Below the pieces are notes generated by a model. The model searched no databases. It had not been told where the DNA came from and saw only the letters and a program-made list of their open reading frames with translations. A stretch of 64,000 nt of DNA from Pseudomonadota bacterium. Lineage in GTDB: Bacteria; Pseudomonadota; Alphaproteobacteria; Acetobacterales; Acetobacteraceae. Below are positions 1 to 7,863 of the stretch, piece by piece (within the stretch, counting starts at the first letter, position 1; each line of letters starts with the position of its first letter). The DNA lies in contig JAKADX010000006.1 in assembly GCA_021818505.1 (NCBI GenBank), positions 1 to 64,000 of the forward strand, read 5' to 3'. A program made the translations under genes and the position numbers.

Positions 1-2
1 TC

Positions 3-965
3 CTCGCGTGTGGCGGCGCGTTGGCACTTTCGGCCTGCGCCCAGCCGGTGCCGAAGATCGCCTACGACAACCCTCAGCCGGCGCATCTCGTGCCATCGCC
101 GCCGGCTCCGGTTCAGGTTGTGACCTTGCCCGCGCCACTGCCGCTGCCGGGGCAGCTCAAGAAGCTGCCGCCAGCCTCGGCGAGCCGAGTGCCAGCTCAG
201 CCCGCAAATCCGGTCGCCCGCGTGGCTCAGGCCAACCAGGCGGCGCGCATCAACCCGACGCGCGATGGCTACATCAACGCCATGCAGGTGTTCCCCTGGT
301 CGGACGGCGCGCTTTACGAGATCTACGCTTCGCCGCTGCATGTGACCGATATCGCATTGCAGCCTGGCGAGCATCTGATCTCGATCGCGGCCGGCGACAC
401 GGTGCAATGGAAGATCGGCAACACCACCAGCGGTTCGGGGGCCGATCAGCAGGTGCACGTCCTGATCAAGCCGATCTCGGCCGACCTGCCCATGAACAAC
501 ATCGTCATCATGACCGACCGGCGTGCCTATCACCTCGAGGTGCATCCGACCAAGGACACGTATATGGCCGCGGTGTCCTGGAACTACCCGCAGGACGATC
601 TGCTGGCTTTACGGACGCAGAACGCCGCGGCGACGGATTATGCGAACACCGTGGCGGCGAGCGATGTGAACATCGCGGCGCTCCACTTCCGGTATCGGAT
701 CAGCGGCGATGATCCACCCTGGCGGCCGGTGCAGGTCTTCGATGACGGTTCGAAGGTCTATGTCCAATTCCCGCCGGGGATCGCCCAGGGCGACATGCCG
801 CCGCTGTTCATCCTCGGCGCGCCGGGCGGCAAGGCGGAGATCGTCAATTACCGCGTGCGCGGCAACACCATGATCGTCGATCGGCTGTTCGCCGCCGCTG
901 AACTCCGCCTCGGCGCCGGGCCGCAGCAGGTCGTGCGCATCACGCGGACCGATGGGCGCGGCTGA
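3..965 (+). CDS. trbG: TrbG/VirB9-family conjugal transfer protein (5' truncated by window edge)
   Basis: This is the outer-membrane-core component of a P-type (Trb/VirB) conjugative type IV secretion channel, which pairs with TrbI/VirB10 across the periplasm. The reading frame is open to the left edge, and the first visible codons encode the end of a lipoprotein signal (LALSAC, Cys codon at 36-38), so only the first residues are missing. A Pro-rich linker is followed by the VirB9/CagX-type beta-domain, with a DGYINAMQVFPW stretch typical of TrbG and a C-terminal part that normally contacts VirB10. The stop overlaps the next start (TGATG at 963-967), so it is translationally coupled to trbI. 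Gene identity is strong from family resemblance and from the downstream TrbI and DUF2274 genes. Confidence 0.9.
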   Translation, partial: LACGGALALSACAQPVPKIAYDNPQPAHLVPSPPAPVQVVTLPAPLPLPGQLKKLPPASASRVPAQPANPVARVAQANQAARINPTRDGYINAMQVFPWSDGALYEIYASPLHVTDIALQPGEHLISIAAGDTVQWKIGNTTSGSGADQQVHVLIKPISADLPMNNIVIMTDRRAYHLEVHPTKDTYMAAVSWNYPQDDLLALRTQNAAATDYANTVAASDVNIAALHFRYRISGDDPPWRPVQVFDDGSKVYVQFPPGIAQGDMPPLFILGAPGGKAEIVNYRVRGNTMIVDRLFAAAELRLGAGPQQVVRITRTDGRG

Positions 966-2224
966 TGACAGGTCCCGAAGATCCGGAGGGCGGGCAGCAG
1001 CCGACCCCCAAGGCCGACCCGGCTAGCTTCGCACTGCGGGCGCGGCCGCGTGCGGTGACGCGACTCTCGCGTCGGGCCCTGATCCTGGCAGCCGGCGGCC
1101 TCGCAGTCTGCGTGGTGGGGGCGGTCTGGTGGGCGTTCGCGCTGCATAGCTTTCGGATCACCACCGGCAAGGAACTCTACAACACCGATGTGCGGCCCTC
1201 GGCGGATGCAATTGGCGGCCTGCCGAATGGCTATGCCAGCCTGACCAAGCCCAAGCCGCCGCCGACCCCACCGCGAGCGGCGCCCCGGCTCGGTCCGCCG
1301 CTGCCGGGTGACCTCGGTCGGCCGATGTGGGGGCAAGGGGCGCCGACCGCCTTCGTACCACCACCGAATGGGGCGGACCAAGCCACCTCACGGCTCCGGG
1401 CGCAGGCAGCCGATGCCGGGGTGTTCTTCACCGTGGCGGCAAACACGGGTGGCACCAACAGTGCAGCCGGCGCCGCGCCAGGCGTCGCCCCGGTGGGTCA
1501 ACCGGCTCCTGGCACTGCGGGGGGTGACGGCGCACTCGCCGCACCGCATGGCGACCAGAACCAGCAGGACGCCAAGCAGGCGTTCCTGAACAGTCCGGTC
1601 GATCGCGCGACCTACTCGCCCGACCGGCTGCAGACCCCGCTCAGCCCTTACGAACTGATGGCCGGCACCGTGATTCCGGCGGCGCTGATCACCGGGCTGA
1701 ACTCCGACCTGCCGGGGCAGGTGATCGCCCAGGTGACGCAGGACGTCTATGACAGCGTCTCCGGCCGCACCCTGCTGGTCCCCCAGGGCGCGAAACTGAT
1801 CGGCAAATACGACAGCGTCGTCGCCTACGGCCAATCGCGGGTGCTGCTGATCTGGACACGGCTGATCATGCCCGACGGTAGCTCGGTCGTGCTCGACAAC
1901 CTGCCCGGTGCCGACAACCAGGGCTATGCGGGACTCGAGGACGGAGTCGATTACCATTTCTGGCGGTTGCTGCGCGGCGTCGCGCTGTCCTCGCTGCTCG
2001 GCGTCTCCAGCGCGCTCGCAACCAACAACGTGGTCGGCGGCACCGGGACGGGCAACGTGATCATCGCGCTCGGGCAAAGCGCCGATCAGGCCGCCAACCA
2101 GGCCGGGCAGTCGATCGTCTCGCACGACCTCGGCGTCCAGCCGACCCTGACCGTGCGCCCTGGCTTCCCGCTCGACGTGATGGTGAACCGCGATATCGTG
2201 CTGCGGCCCTATGGGGGCGGGTGA
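965..2224 (+). CDS. trbI: TrbI/VirB10-family conjugal transfer protein
   Basis: TrbI/VirB10 is the energy-sensing scaffold of the conjugation channel and spans both membranes. The 419-residue protein has a short cytoplasmic N-terminus, one membrane segment at about residues 36-60 (after the RRALILAAGG start), a long Pro/Ala/Gly-rich periplasmic linker (about 90-200), and the conserved VirB10 beta-barrel domain from about residue 210 to the end. Motifs usual for the family are present, such as LVPQGAKLIGKYDS and the antenna-region residues after the RLIMPDGSS stretch. It starts on the ATG that overlaps the trbG stop. Size and domain order match Tn4371/ICE-type TrbI proteins. The gene overlaps nothing on the opposite strand that looks real. 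Confidence 0.95.
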   Translation: MTGPEDPEGGQQPTPKADPASFALRARPRAVTRLSRRALILAAGGLAVCVVGAVWWAFALHSFRITTGKELYNTDVRPSADAIGGLPNGYASLTKPKPPPTPPRAAPRLGPPLPGDLGRPMWGQGAPTAFVPPPNGADQATSRLRAQAADAGVFFTVAANTGGTNSAAGAAPGVAPVGQPAPGTAGGDGALAAPHGDQNQQDAKQAFLNSPVDRATYSPDRLQTPLSPYELMAGTVIPAALITGLNSDLPGQVIAQVTQDVYDSVSGRTLLVPQGAKLIGKYDSVVAYGQSRVLLIWTRLIMPDGSSVVLDNLPGADNQGYAGLEDGVDYHFWRLLRGVALSSLLGVSSALATNNVVGGTGTGNVIIALGQSADQAANQAGQSIVSHDLGVQPTLTVRPGFPLDVMVNRDIVLRPYGGG

Positions 2225-2235
2225 GGAGGACGACG

Positions 2236-2625
2236 ATGGCGAAACTCCGCATCGGCCCGCTGCCGGACGACCGGCCGGTCAAGCGCACCATTACGTTCAC
2301 CGCGGCGCTGGACGCGCTGATCCGCGACTACGCCACCGCCATCGCGGCACAGGACGGCCTGCCCGACGCGCCACCCGTCGAGAAGCTGGTGCCGATCATC
2401 GTCGAGCGGTTCATTGCCAGCGACCGGGCGTTTCGGAGCCATCCGACCCGGACGCCGGTGGTCACGCCCAGCCGCGGGCAATCCACGGGTGGAGCGACCT
2501 CAGCGCTATCGGGCAGCGTACCAGCGCAACTCCCACCCGGATCCCATGCCCGGCCCATCAATTCCCCCGATAAGCTAGGCAGCAGCGTGCACCTCTCGGG
2601 GACGGAAAATCGGCGATCAGAATAA
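2236..2625 (+). CDS. DUF2274 protein of Trb-type conjugation operons
   Basis: The N-terminal 70 residues (MAKLRIGPLPDDRPVK through FIASDRAFRSH) match the DUF2274 family, small proteins of unknown function that almost always follow trbI in Trb-type integrative elements. I start it at ATG 2236 rather than the in-frame GTG at 2221, because AGGAGG at 2224-2229 is correctly spaced for ATG. DUF2274 proteins are usually about 75-80 residues; this one has an extra tail of about 60 residues rich in Ser, Pro and Gly with no recognisable domain. The tail may be read-through into degenerate sequence after loss of the original stop. Position right after trbI supports membership of the transfer operon. Confidence 0.8.
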   Translation: MAKLRIGPLPDDRPVKRTITFTAALDALIRDYATAIAAQDGLPDAPPVEKLVPIIVERFIASDRAFRSHPTRTPVVTPSRGQSTGGATSALSGSVPAQLPPGSHARPINSPDKLGSSVHLSGTENRRSE

Positions 2626-2819
2626 CGGAAAAAGGGCGAATGGTCCGTCCCCTCCTCAGCCAGAAGGCAAGAAGGCCAGGCTCAAGATCGGACACCGACG
2701 AGATAGCCGGCATGACATGCCCGCGATTGCCTGCGAGACAGCCATACGCCACGATGAAGGCCGAACGCGGGGCGTTCGTCAGCATCTACTGCGATATCTG
2801 TCATCGAGAACGGAATGAA

Positions 2820-3116
2820 ATGAAATCGCCGCGAACCCCCAAGGTCCGCTCTGTATCCTTGCGGTTGACAGAACGCGAAGTGGCCCTGATCGACCGCGCT
2901 GCGGCGATATGCGGTCGATCGCGCACAGAGTTTGTCCGGGAAACGGCGATCCGGGCGGCACAGCAGCATTTCATGCCAGCGACGCCGATCCACCTCAGCC
3001 TGTCAGCCTTCGAAGCGTTCTCACGCGCCGTCTCTGCGCCCGCAACATCTGTGCCGGAGCTTGTGGCCTCTCTCCGACATCGCGCACCGTGGGGAAAGAC
3101 GGCGCCCGACCGCTGA
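2820..3116 (+). CDS. DUF1778/TacA-type ribbon-helix-helix antitoxin, apparently orphan
   Basis: The 98-residue protein begins MKSPRTPKVRSVSLRLTERE and carries a ribbon-helix-helix DNA-binding segment (about residues 10-45, with SRTEFVRETAIRAAQ) followed by the DUF1778 neutralising tail ending in an Ala-Pro-Trp motif. In TacA/TacT modules this tail wraps a GNAT acetyltransferase toxin whose gene overlaps or follows by a few bases. No such toxin reading frame is present downstream, so the antitoxin is alone. An upstream in-frame ATG at 2640 would add about 60 residues of unrelated sequence; I prefer ATG 2820, which starts at the conserved domain. Base composition here is less GC-rich than the chromosome to the right, in keeping with a mobile-element margin. 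Confidence 0.72.
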   Translation: MKSPRTPKVRSVSLRLTEREVALIDRAAAICGRSRTEFVRETAIRAAQQHFMPATPIHLSLSAFEAFSRAVSAPATSVPELVASLRHRAPWGKTAPDR

Positions 3117-3529
3117 CGGCGATCCAGCCAAACAAAGTGGGCAGCCGTTCAGGCTGACGCCAGCCGACTCGATGCCGCTCCCTTCAGCGAGCCGAGGTGC
3201 TGCCTCCTGGTCGCTAACGCGACACGCCGCCGCGACACCGAGCGATACCGCCGTTCTGCTGCTGCCCCCGAACCAAGGATCGAGAATCCGGGGGGCGGCG
3301 AGGCGCTGCAAGCCTCGCCAACCAAGTCCTCGCGCTCAGAGCCATCAAGCCAGCACCAGGGCCACAGACGGCGACACTCAGCTGCACGAGGACGTATCCC
3401 GCGAAGCCACCATTCGCCCCCGCCGGCCCGGGTGCAGTCGGCCGCAAAGCGCGCGATCCAACGCGCCCGAACATGCCGCCCCGTGCTGACTTCCAGCTTA
3501 CAAAATCGACCAGCCAAGCGCTTGTAAGC
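3117..3529 (+). other. Non-coding or degraded margin between antitoxin and tRNA-Gly
   Basis: No reading frame in this stretch of about 410 bases has a plausible start, ribosome site or recognisable protein family on either strand. The long apparent frames here have irregular composition and read across the downstream tRNA. I looked for remains of a GNAT toxin after the antitoxin and for a tyrosine recombinase before the tRNA and found neither. The most likely explanation is decayed sequence at the border of an integrated element. Confidence 0.5.
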
Positions 3530-3551
3530 AAAAACGGCCCTAGAGGGCCGC
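3530..3551 (-). terminator. Rho-independent terminator of tRNA-Gly
   Basis: Read on the minus strand, a 6-bp GC stem (CGGCCC/GGGCCG) with a 4-base loop is followed directly by five T residues (3534 to 3530). It lies about 30 bases beyond the 3' end of the minus-strand tRNA-Gly, so it should end that transcript. The 16-base core at 3535-3550 is a perfect palindrome. Confidence 0.7.
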
Positions 3552-3581
3552 TTGGAAATCCTTGGTTTTCCCGAGGAAATC

Positions 3582-3656
3582 TGGAGCGGGCGAAGGGATT
3601 CGAACCCTCGACCCCAACCTTGGCAAGGTTGTGCTCTACCCCTGAGCTACGCCCGC
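3582..3656 (-). tRNA. tRNA-Gly (anticodon GCC), CCA encoded
   Basis: On the minus strand the sequence folds as a standard tRNA: acceptor arm GCGGGCG (3656-3650) pairs with CGCCCGC (3592-3586); the anticodon loop is TTGCCAA with anticodon GCC (plus strand 3622-3624); the T-arm contains GGTTCGAATCC; the discriminator is T and the CCA end is genomically encoded (3584-3582). Its 3' end points left, toward the conjugation genes. The 3' ends of tRNA-Gly(GCC) genes are well-known attachment sites for integrative conjugative elements such as ICEclc, so this gene is a likely attB/attL, although no direct-repeat partner is visible in the short sequence to the left. Confidence 0.97.
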
Positions 3657-3824
3657 GCTCCGTTGCCGCGTCCGGCGCGGCCGGGGGCGTCTTAGTCGGG
3701 TTGGGCGGGTGATGCAAGGGTCCGGGCACCCCGTGCGCATCTTGCCCGGTGCGGGTTTTCGTGGCTTGTGCGGCGAAGTTGCCACAACATCTACTCCATC
3801 GAAAGCAGGCGAGGACGCCACGCA

Positions 3825-4787
3825 ATGGACTTCATCATCGGCAAGAAACCGGCCGCATCCCGCGCCGCCACCGCGCAGGCTCAGGCCGCGCCGGGCGACG
3901 GGATGATCATGGAGGCTGATCAGAACAGCTTCATGCGCGACGTGGTCGATGCGTCGCGGCAACTTCCGGTCATCGTCGATTTCTGGGCCACCTGGTGCGG
4001 CCCGTGCCGGCAGCTTACGCCCACGCTGGAAAAGGTGGTGCGCAGCGCCGGCGGGCGCGTGCGGCTGGTCAAGGTCGACATTGACCGCAACCGCGCGCTC
4101 GTCGAGCAACTCGTCATGCTCGGCCTGCCGCTGCAGTCGGTGCCGACCGTGGCTGCGTTCTGGAATGCCCAGGTGGTCGATATCTTCCAGGGCGCGCTGC
4201 CGGAATCGGAGGTCCGGCGCTTTGTCGAGAACCTGCTGAAATCCGCCGGCGGCAGCACCCCCGGCGCCGATCTGCTCGCCGAGGCCAAGCAGGCCCTCGA
4301 CGAGGGCCGCGGCGAGGACGCGGCCGAGCTTTACGCCGGTGCGGTGCAGCAGGACCCGGAGAAGCCCGAGGCGTGGGGCGGCTTCCTGCGCGCCCTGCTG
4401 GCCCTCGGCCGCGAGGAGGAGGCGCACGCCGCCCTCGCCCAGGTGCCGGCCAAGCTCGCCGAGCACGCCGAGATCGCCGGCGCCCGCAGCGCTTTGGCGC
4501 TGGCCGAGGAGGGGCGCGAGGCGCGCGCGCAGTTCTCCACCTACGAGAAGCGGCTGGCCGCCGATCCGGCCGACCACCAGGCACGCTACGACCTGGCGAC
4601 CGCGCTGAACGCCAGCGGCCGGCGCGAGGAGGCCGCCGAGGCGCTGCTGGAGATCATCCGCCGCGAGCGCGGTTGGAACGACGACGCGGCACGGCTGCAA
4701 CTGCTCAAGTTCTTCGAGGCCTGGGGCTTCGATGACCCGGCGGCCATGGCGGCGCGGCGCAAGCTGTCGGCCCTGCTGTTCCGCTGA
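3825..4787 (+). CDS. YbbN/CnoX-like thioredoxin-TPR co-chaperone
   Basis: The 320-residue protein has an N-terminal thioredoxin domain (about residues 25-135) with the active site WCGPC (C58 and C61), followed by alpha-helical TPR-like repeats to the C-terminus. This is the YbbN (CnoX) architecture, a redox-linked holdase that hands substrates to chaperonin and DnaK systems. The intact CGPC means thioredoxin-like redox activity is possible; E. coli YbbN has a degenerate site. An upstream in-frame start at 3768 would add 19 residues without family support; ATG 3825 gives the usual MDFIIG-type start. It is coupled to the next gene by a TGATG overlap at 4785-4789 and leads a four-gene plus-strand cluster. 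Confidence 0.92.
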   Translation: MDFIIGKKPAASRAATAQAQAAPGDGMIMEADQNSFMRDVVDASRQLPVIVDFWATWCGPCRQLTPTLEKVVRSAGGRVRLVKVDIDRNRALVEQLVMLGLPLQSVPTVAAFWNAQVVDIFQGALPESEVRRFVENLLKSAGGSTPGADLLAEAKQALDEGRGEDAAELYAGAVQQDPEKPEAWGGFLRALLALGREEEAHAALAQVPAKLAEHAEIAGARSALALAEEGREARAQFSTYEKRLAADPADHQARYDLATALNASGRREEAAEALLEIIRRERGWNDDAARLQLLKFFEAWGFDDPAAMAARRKLSALLFR

Positions 4788-5452
4788 TGGGCTTCACCCC
4801 GCCGCGGCTGGAGGAACTGCCGGACGGCTTTCCGGTGTTCCCGCTGGCCGGGGCGCTGCTGCTGCCGCGCGGGCGGCTGCCGCTCAATATCTTCGAACCG
4901 CGCTACCTCTCGATGACCGAGGACGCATTGGCTGCCGGCCGCCTGCTCGGCATGATCCAGCCGGAACCGCATCGGCCGCGCGGCCCCACCGGCCCGGCGT
5001 TGTGCCGTGTGGGCTGCCTCGGGCGGGTGTGCGCGTTCAGCGAGACCGACGACGGGCGCTACCTGATCACGCTCGCCGGGCTGATCCGCTTCACGGTCGC
5101 CGAGGAGTTGCCGATGCGGCGGGGCTATCGGCGGGTGCGGGCCGCGCTGGCGCCCTTCGCCGCCGACCTCGTGCCGCCGCCGTCGGGCCCGCTCTGCGAC
5201 CGCGCCGGCCTGCTCGCCGACCTGCGCGGCTATTTCGCCCGCCACGGCATCGATGCGAACTGGGAGGCCATTGACGCGATGGCCGACGATGCGCTGGTGA
5301 CGACGCTGTGCATGGCCTGCCCATTCGATGCGGCCGAGAAGCAGGCACTGCTGGAGGCGCCGACCGAGATGGAGCGGGCCCGGGCGCTGCGCACATTGCT
5401 GGCGATCGACAGCCATGCCGCCCTCGCCCCCGGACCCGGCCGCGTCAGCTAA
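4787..5452 (+). CDS. LON peptidase substrate-binding (LonSB/PUA-like) domain protein
   Basis: The 221-residue protein consists of a single LonSB domain, the N-terminal substrate-recognition fold of Lon protease, without AAA or protease domains. Diagnostic segments are [20 protein letters not shown] and [13 protein letters not shown] near the N-terminus and the GCLGRV strand at about residue 75. Stand-alone LonSB proteins are common next to YbbN homologues in alphaproteobacteria, as here. Its partner or substrate is not established; a role in protein quality control is inferred from its neighbour. Start and stop overlap or nearly abut the flanking genes, suggesting one transcript. Confidence 0.9.
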   Translation: MGFTPPRLEELPDGFPVFPLAGALLLPRGRLPLNIFEPRYLSMTEDALAAGRLLGMIQPEPHRPRGPTGPALCRVGCLGRVCAFSETDDGRYLITLAGLIRFTVAEELPMRRGYRRVRAALAPFAADLVPPPSGPLCDRAGLLADLRGYFARHGIDANWEAIDAMADDALVTTLCMACPFDAAEKQALLEAPTEMERARALRTLLAIDSHAALAPGPGRVS

Positions 5453-5462
5453 GGAGCCTGCC

Positions 5463-5669
5463 ATGCCCGAACCCGAGCCCCCTGCCCTGCCCGTTGCGGT
5501 CGATCCGCGCCTGCTGGAGGTCCTGGTCTGCCCGCGCACCAAGGGACCGCTGGTCTATGACCGTGCCCGCAACGAGCTCATCAGCCGCGCCGCCGGCCTC
5601 GCCTATCCGATCCGTGACGGCATCCCGATCATGCTGCCCGAGGAAGCGCGCGTCCTGGACGAAGCCTGA
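5463..5669 (+). CDS. Trm112-like small protein
   Basis: This 68-residue protein matches the Trm112 (former DUF343/YcaR) family: [20 protein letters not shown], then [24 protein letters not shown]. Family members have a zinc-ribbon-like core and in eukaryotes and archaea activate several methyltransferases; the bacterial role is unclear. Only one Cys of a possible zinc knuckle remains (in VCPRTKGPL), as in many bacterial members. ATG 5463 is preceded by AAGGAG at a good distance; a longer in-frame frame starting at 5328 overlaps the LonSB gene and is not credible. The stop overlaps the start of the DUF971 gene. Confidence 0.9.
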   Translation: MPEPEPPALPVAVDPRLLEVLVCPRTKGPLVYDRARNELISRAAGLAYPIRDGIPIMLPEEARVLDEA

Positions 5670-6028
5670 TGCCCACCCCGCTGGAAATCCGCCTCAAGCG
5701 CGCCGAGCGGCGGCTGGAGGTGACGTTCGACGATGGCAGCGCCTTCGGCTTCCCTGCGGAGCTGCTGCGCGTGGAAAGCCCGAGCGCCGAGGTGCAGGGC
5801 CACAGCCCGGCCGAAAAGCGCATCGTCCCTGGCAAGCGCCATGTCGGCATCGTCGGCATCGAGCCGGTGGGCCACTACGCCGTGCGGCTGATCTTCGACG
5901 ACGGGCACGACAGCGGCATCTTCTCCTGGGACTACCTCTCCAGGCTCGGCCAGGAGCAGGACCGGCGCTGGCGGGATTATCTCGCCGCGCTGGCGACGCA
6001 GGGCCTCAGCCGCGATCCAGAACGTTGA
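5669..6028 (+). CDS. DUF971 / gamma-butyrobetaine hydroxylase-like N-terminal domain protein
   Basis: The 119-residue protein is a stand-alone DUF971 domain: LEIRLKRAERRLEVTFDDGS with the FPAELLRVESPSAEVQGH segment and the characteristic VGHYAVRLIFDDGHDSGIFSW centre. The same fold is the N-terminal domain of gamma-butyrobetaine hydroxylase. In bacteria it occurs with Fe-S assembly or Mrp/ApbC-type proteins, but no such gene is adjacent here, so its function is unassigned. The start codon overlaps the Trm112 stop (TGATG). Its last 23 bases overlap, tail to tail, the 3' end of the opposite-strand L,D-transpeptidase. Confidence 0.9.
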   Translation: MPTPLEIRLKRAERRLEVTFDDGSAFGFPAELLRVESPSAEVQGHSPAEKRIVPGKRHVGIVGIEPVGHYAVRLIFDDGHDSGIFSWDYLSRLGQEQDRRWRDYLAALATQGLSRDPER

Positions 6029-6503
6029 CGGCCGTCAAGCCGGCGGCCAGCACCGCGCGAAGATCGGAGGGCGGCAGCGCGATGCAGCCCGCCGTTGGCG
6101 CCAGATCGGGCCTCGCGACGTGCAGGAAGATCGCTGAGCCGCGGCCGCGCACCACCGGCGCGTCGTTCCAGCCCAGCACCCCGACGATGTCATAGAGCCT
6201 GTCATCACGCCACAGCGCCTCGCAGTGCGCCGGGTGCGGCAGCCGGACCATACGGTTGTAGTCGGGATAGGCCGGATCGTCGCACCAGCCGTCGTCGGGC
6301 GCGATCGGCTCGCGCGGCACCGCCGCCAGCGGCACCGGCCCGCGATCGGCGCGATACAGGACGCGGCGCAGTGGCAACAGACCGAGCGGCGTCGCACCGT
6401 CGCCCTCCTGCTTGTCCGCCCGCACGCCGCCGCGCCCGATCGCGGCGCGGAAGATGCGCGGGCCAAGCACGAAACATCCGTCGGGATGAAGTTGCGCCTG
6501 CAT
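6006..6503 (-). CDS. L,D-transpeptidase (YkuD family)
   Basis: The 165-residue protein is a compact YkuD catalytic domain. Features seen are the start FVLGPRIFRAAIGRGGVRADKQEGDGATPLG, the YNRMVRLPHPAHCEALWR region and the catalytic motif with His in FLHVARPD and Cys in TAGCIALPP. Enzymes of this family form 3-3 peptidoglycan cross-links or attach proteins to meso-diaminopimelate. No signal peptide is evident, which is frequent in this alphaproteobacterial subgroup but leaves export unclear. The gene converges with DUF971 with overlapping 3' ends. Confidence 0.88.
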   Translation of the reverse strand: MQAQLHPDGCFVLGPRIFRAAIGRGGVRADKQEGDGATPLGLLPLRRVLYRADRGPVPLAAVPREPIAPDDGWCDDPAYPDYNRMVRLPHPAHCEALWRDDRLYDIVGVLGWNDAPVVRGRGSAIFLHVARPDLAPTAGCIALPPSDLRAVLAAGLTAVNVLDRG

Positions 6504-6554
6504 GTCGCCGTGTCACCCTCTGTTCGATCCCGTTGCGGATTTTGACAGCGCCTG

Positions 6555-6576
6555 GACGGAATTTTAACTTTCCGTC
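6555..6576. repeat. Inverted repeat in the intergenic region upstream of the L,D-transpeptidase
   Basis: Perfect 7-base arms GACGGAA (6555-6561) and TTCCGTC (6570-6576) flank an AT-rich 8-base spacer, about 52 bases upstream of the transpeptidase start and beyond the 3' end of ribA. It could be an operator or a weak hairpin after ribA; no T-run follows on the minus strand, so a terminator is less likely. Nothing else is visible in 6504-6702. Confidence 0.35.
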
Positions 6577-6702
6577 ATTCGCGGTCATGGGACGGAGTGC
6601 AAGCGTACACAGGGCTGGCCCGACCGGATCGAGTTTCACGCCCATGCCGACGCGGTCCGCACGGTGCGGCTCCGCGAGCGATGAGCCGATCGGGCCGCAG
6701 CG

Positions 6703-7863
6703 TCAGCCATCGTCGAGCAGGTGGCCGAAGCGGGCCGCCTTGGTGGCAAGGTACCGGTCGTTGACCCCATTGGGTGCGAAGGCGTGCGGCTCGCGCTCAA
6801 CGGTGATGCCGCAGGCGGAGAGTGCCGCCACCTTCTCAGGATTGTTGGTCAGCAGCCGCACGCGGCTGATCCCGAGTTGATGCAGCATGGTCGCTGCGAC
6901 CAGGAAGCGGCGCTCGTCCGCCGCCCAGCCGAGCGCGCGGTTGGCGTCCACGGTGTCCAGCCCGGCATCCTGCAAGGCATAGGCGCGCAGCTTGTTGGCA
7001 AGCCCGATGCCCCGCCCCTCCTGCGCCAGATACAGCAGCACCCCGGCCCCGTCCTCAGCCATCCGGCGGATCGCGCCGCGCAACTGCGCGCCGCAGTCGC
7101 AGCGCAGGCTGCCGAGCAGGTCGCCGGTGAAGCATTCGGAATGGATGCGCGCCAGCGGCGCCGCTGCCTGCTCCGGCCGGCCGACCACGATCGCCAGATG
7201 CTCGATGCCGGCATCCGGGCCGCGGAAGGCGACCACACGGGCGTCGGGGGCGTCGGCCAGCGGCACGTCCGCCTCGGCCACGCGCGTCAGCCGGGACGCC
7301 ATGGCATCGGGATAGGCCAGCACATCGGCGGACCGGACCCGCAGCAGCGCGAGCGCCGCCTCGGCGCCGGAGCCGCGCGGAGCGACAGGAGCCACCAGAA
7401 CCGCGGGCAGCAGGCGGGCGAGCTTGCTCAGGGCCAGGGCCGCGTTGCTGCCCGACGGGGGCACCACCGGCGCGGGGGGATCGGCCGGCAGCAGGTCCGC
7501 CGCGGTCGGGTCGGCGAGGCTGCGCAGCCGCGCCGGATCGAGCAGCGCATCCGCCACCGGCAGCGCCACCGCTGCAGCGCCCTGTTCGACCGGCCGACGG
7601 AGCACCGCCGCCGCCCGCGCCGGCGCCAGCAACAGCACCGGCGCGCCGGACGCCAGCGCCGCAAACTCGCCCAGGCCGCGCGCCCCGGCGGTTTCGGCCG
7701 CCAGCACCACCAGCCCGCCTTCACCCTCGACCAGCACGGGCGTGCCGCGGCGCAGGTCGGCCACGGCGCGGTGCACGGCGCGCAGCCGCAGCACGGTCGG
7801 GTCGGGCGTCATCAGGCGGACGGAACGAGGTGCGGCGTCGCCGCGGCGTGTCGCGTGGGTCAT
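6703..7863 (-). CDS. ribA: GTP cyclohydrolase II with an N-terminal extension (riboflavin synthesis)
   Basis: The C-terminal half is a complete GTP cyclohydrolase II, which opens GTP to 2,5-diamino-6-ribosylamino-4-pyrimidinone phosphate for riboflavin. The zinc ligands are seen in HSECFTGDLLGSLRCDCG, and the substrate region in EEGRGIGL-type form (AQEGRGIGLANKLRAY) and TNNPEKVAAL. The N-terminal 190 or so residues resemble a worn-down DHBP-synthase-like domain but lack its recognisable acidic catalytic motifs, so bifunctionality is unlikely. I use ATG 7863 (MTHATRRGD); an in-frame start at 7932 adds an Arg-rich stretch with no support. No FMN riboswitch signature is seen upstream. Confidence 0.9.
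   Translation of the reverse strand: MTHATRRGDAAPRSVRLMTPDPTVLRLRAVHRAVADLRRGTPVLVEGEGGLVVLAAETAGARGLGEFAALASGAPVLLLAPARAAAVLRRPVEQGAAAVALPVADALLDPARLRSLADPTAADLLPADPPAPVVPPSGSNAALALSKLARLLPAVLVAPVAPRGSGAEAALALLRVRSADVLAYPDAMASRLTRVAEADVPLADAPDARVVAFRGPDAGIEHLAIVVGRPEQAAAPLARIHSECFTGDLLGSLRCDCGAQLRGAIRRMAEDGAGVLLYLAQEGRGIGLANKLRAYALQDAGLDTVDANRALGWAADERRFLVAATMLHQLGISRVRLLTNNPEKVAALSACGITVEREPHAFAPNGVNDRYLATKAARFGHLLDDG

Noticed and set aside
3117-3580. Integrase or GNAT toxin remnant next to tRNA-Gly
   Set aside because: No recombinase or acetyltransferase motif could be read in any frame.
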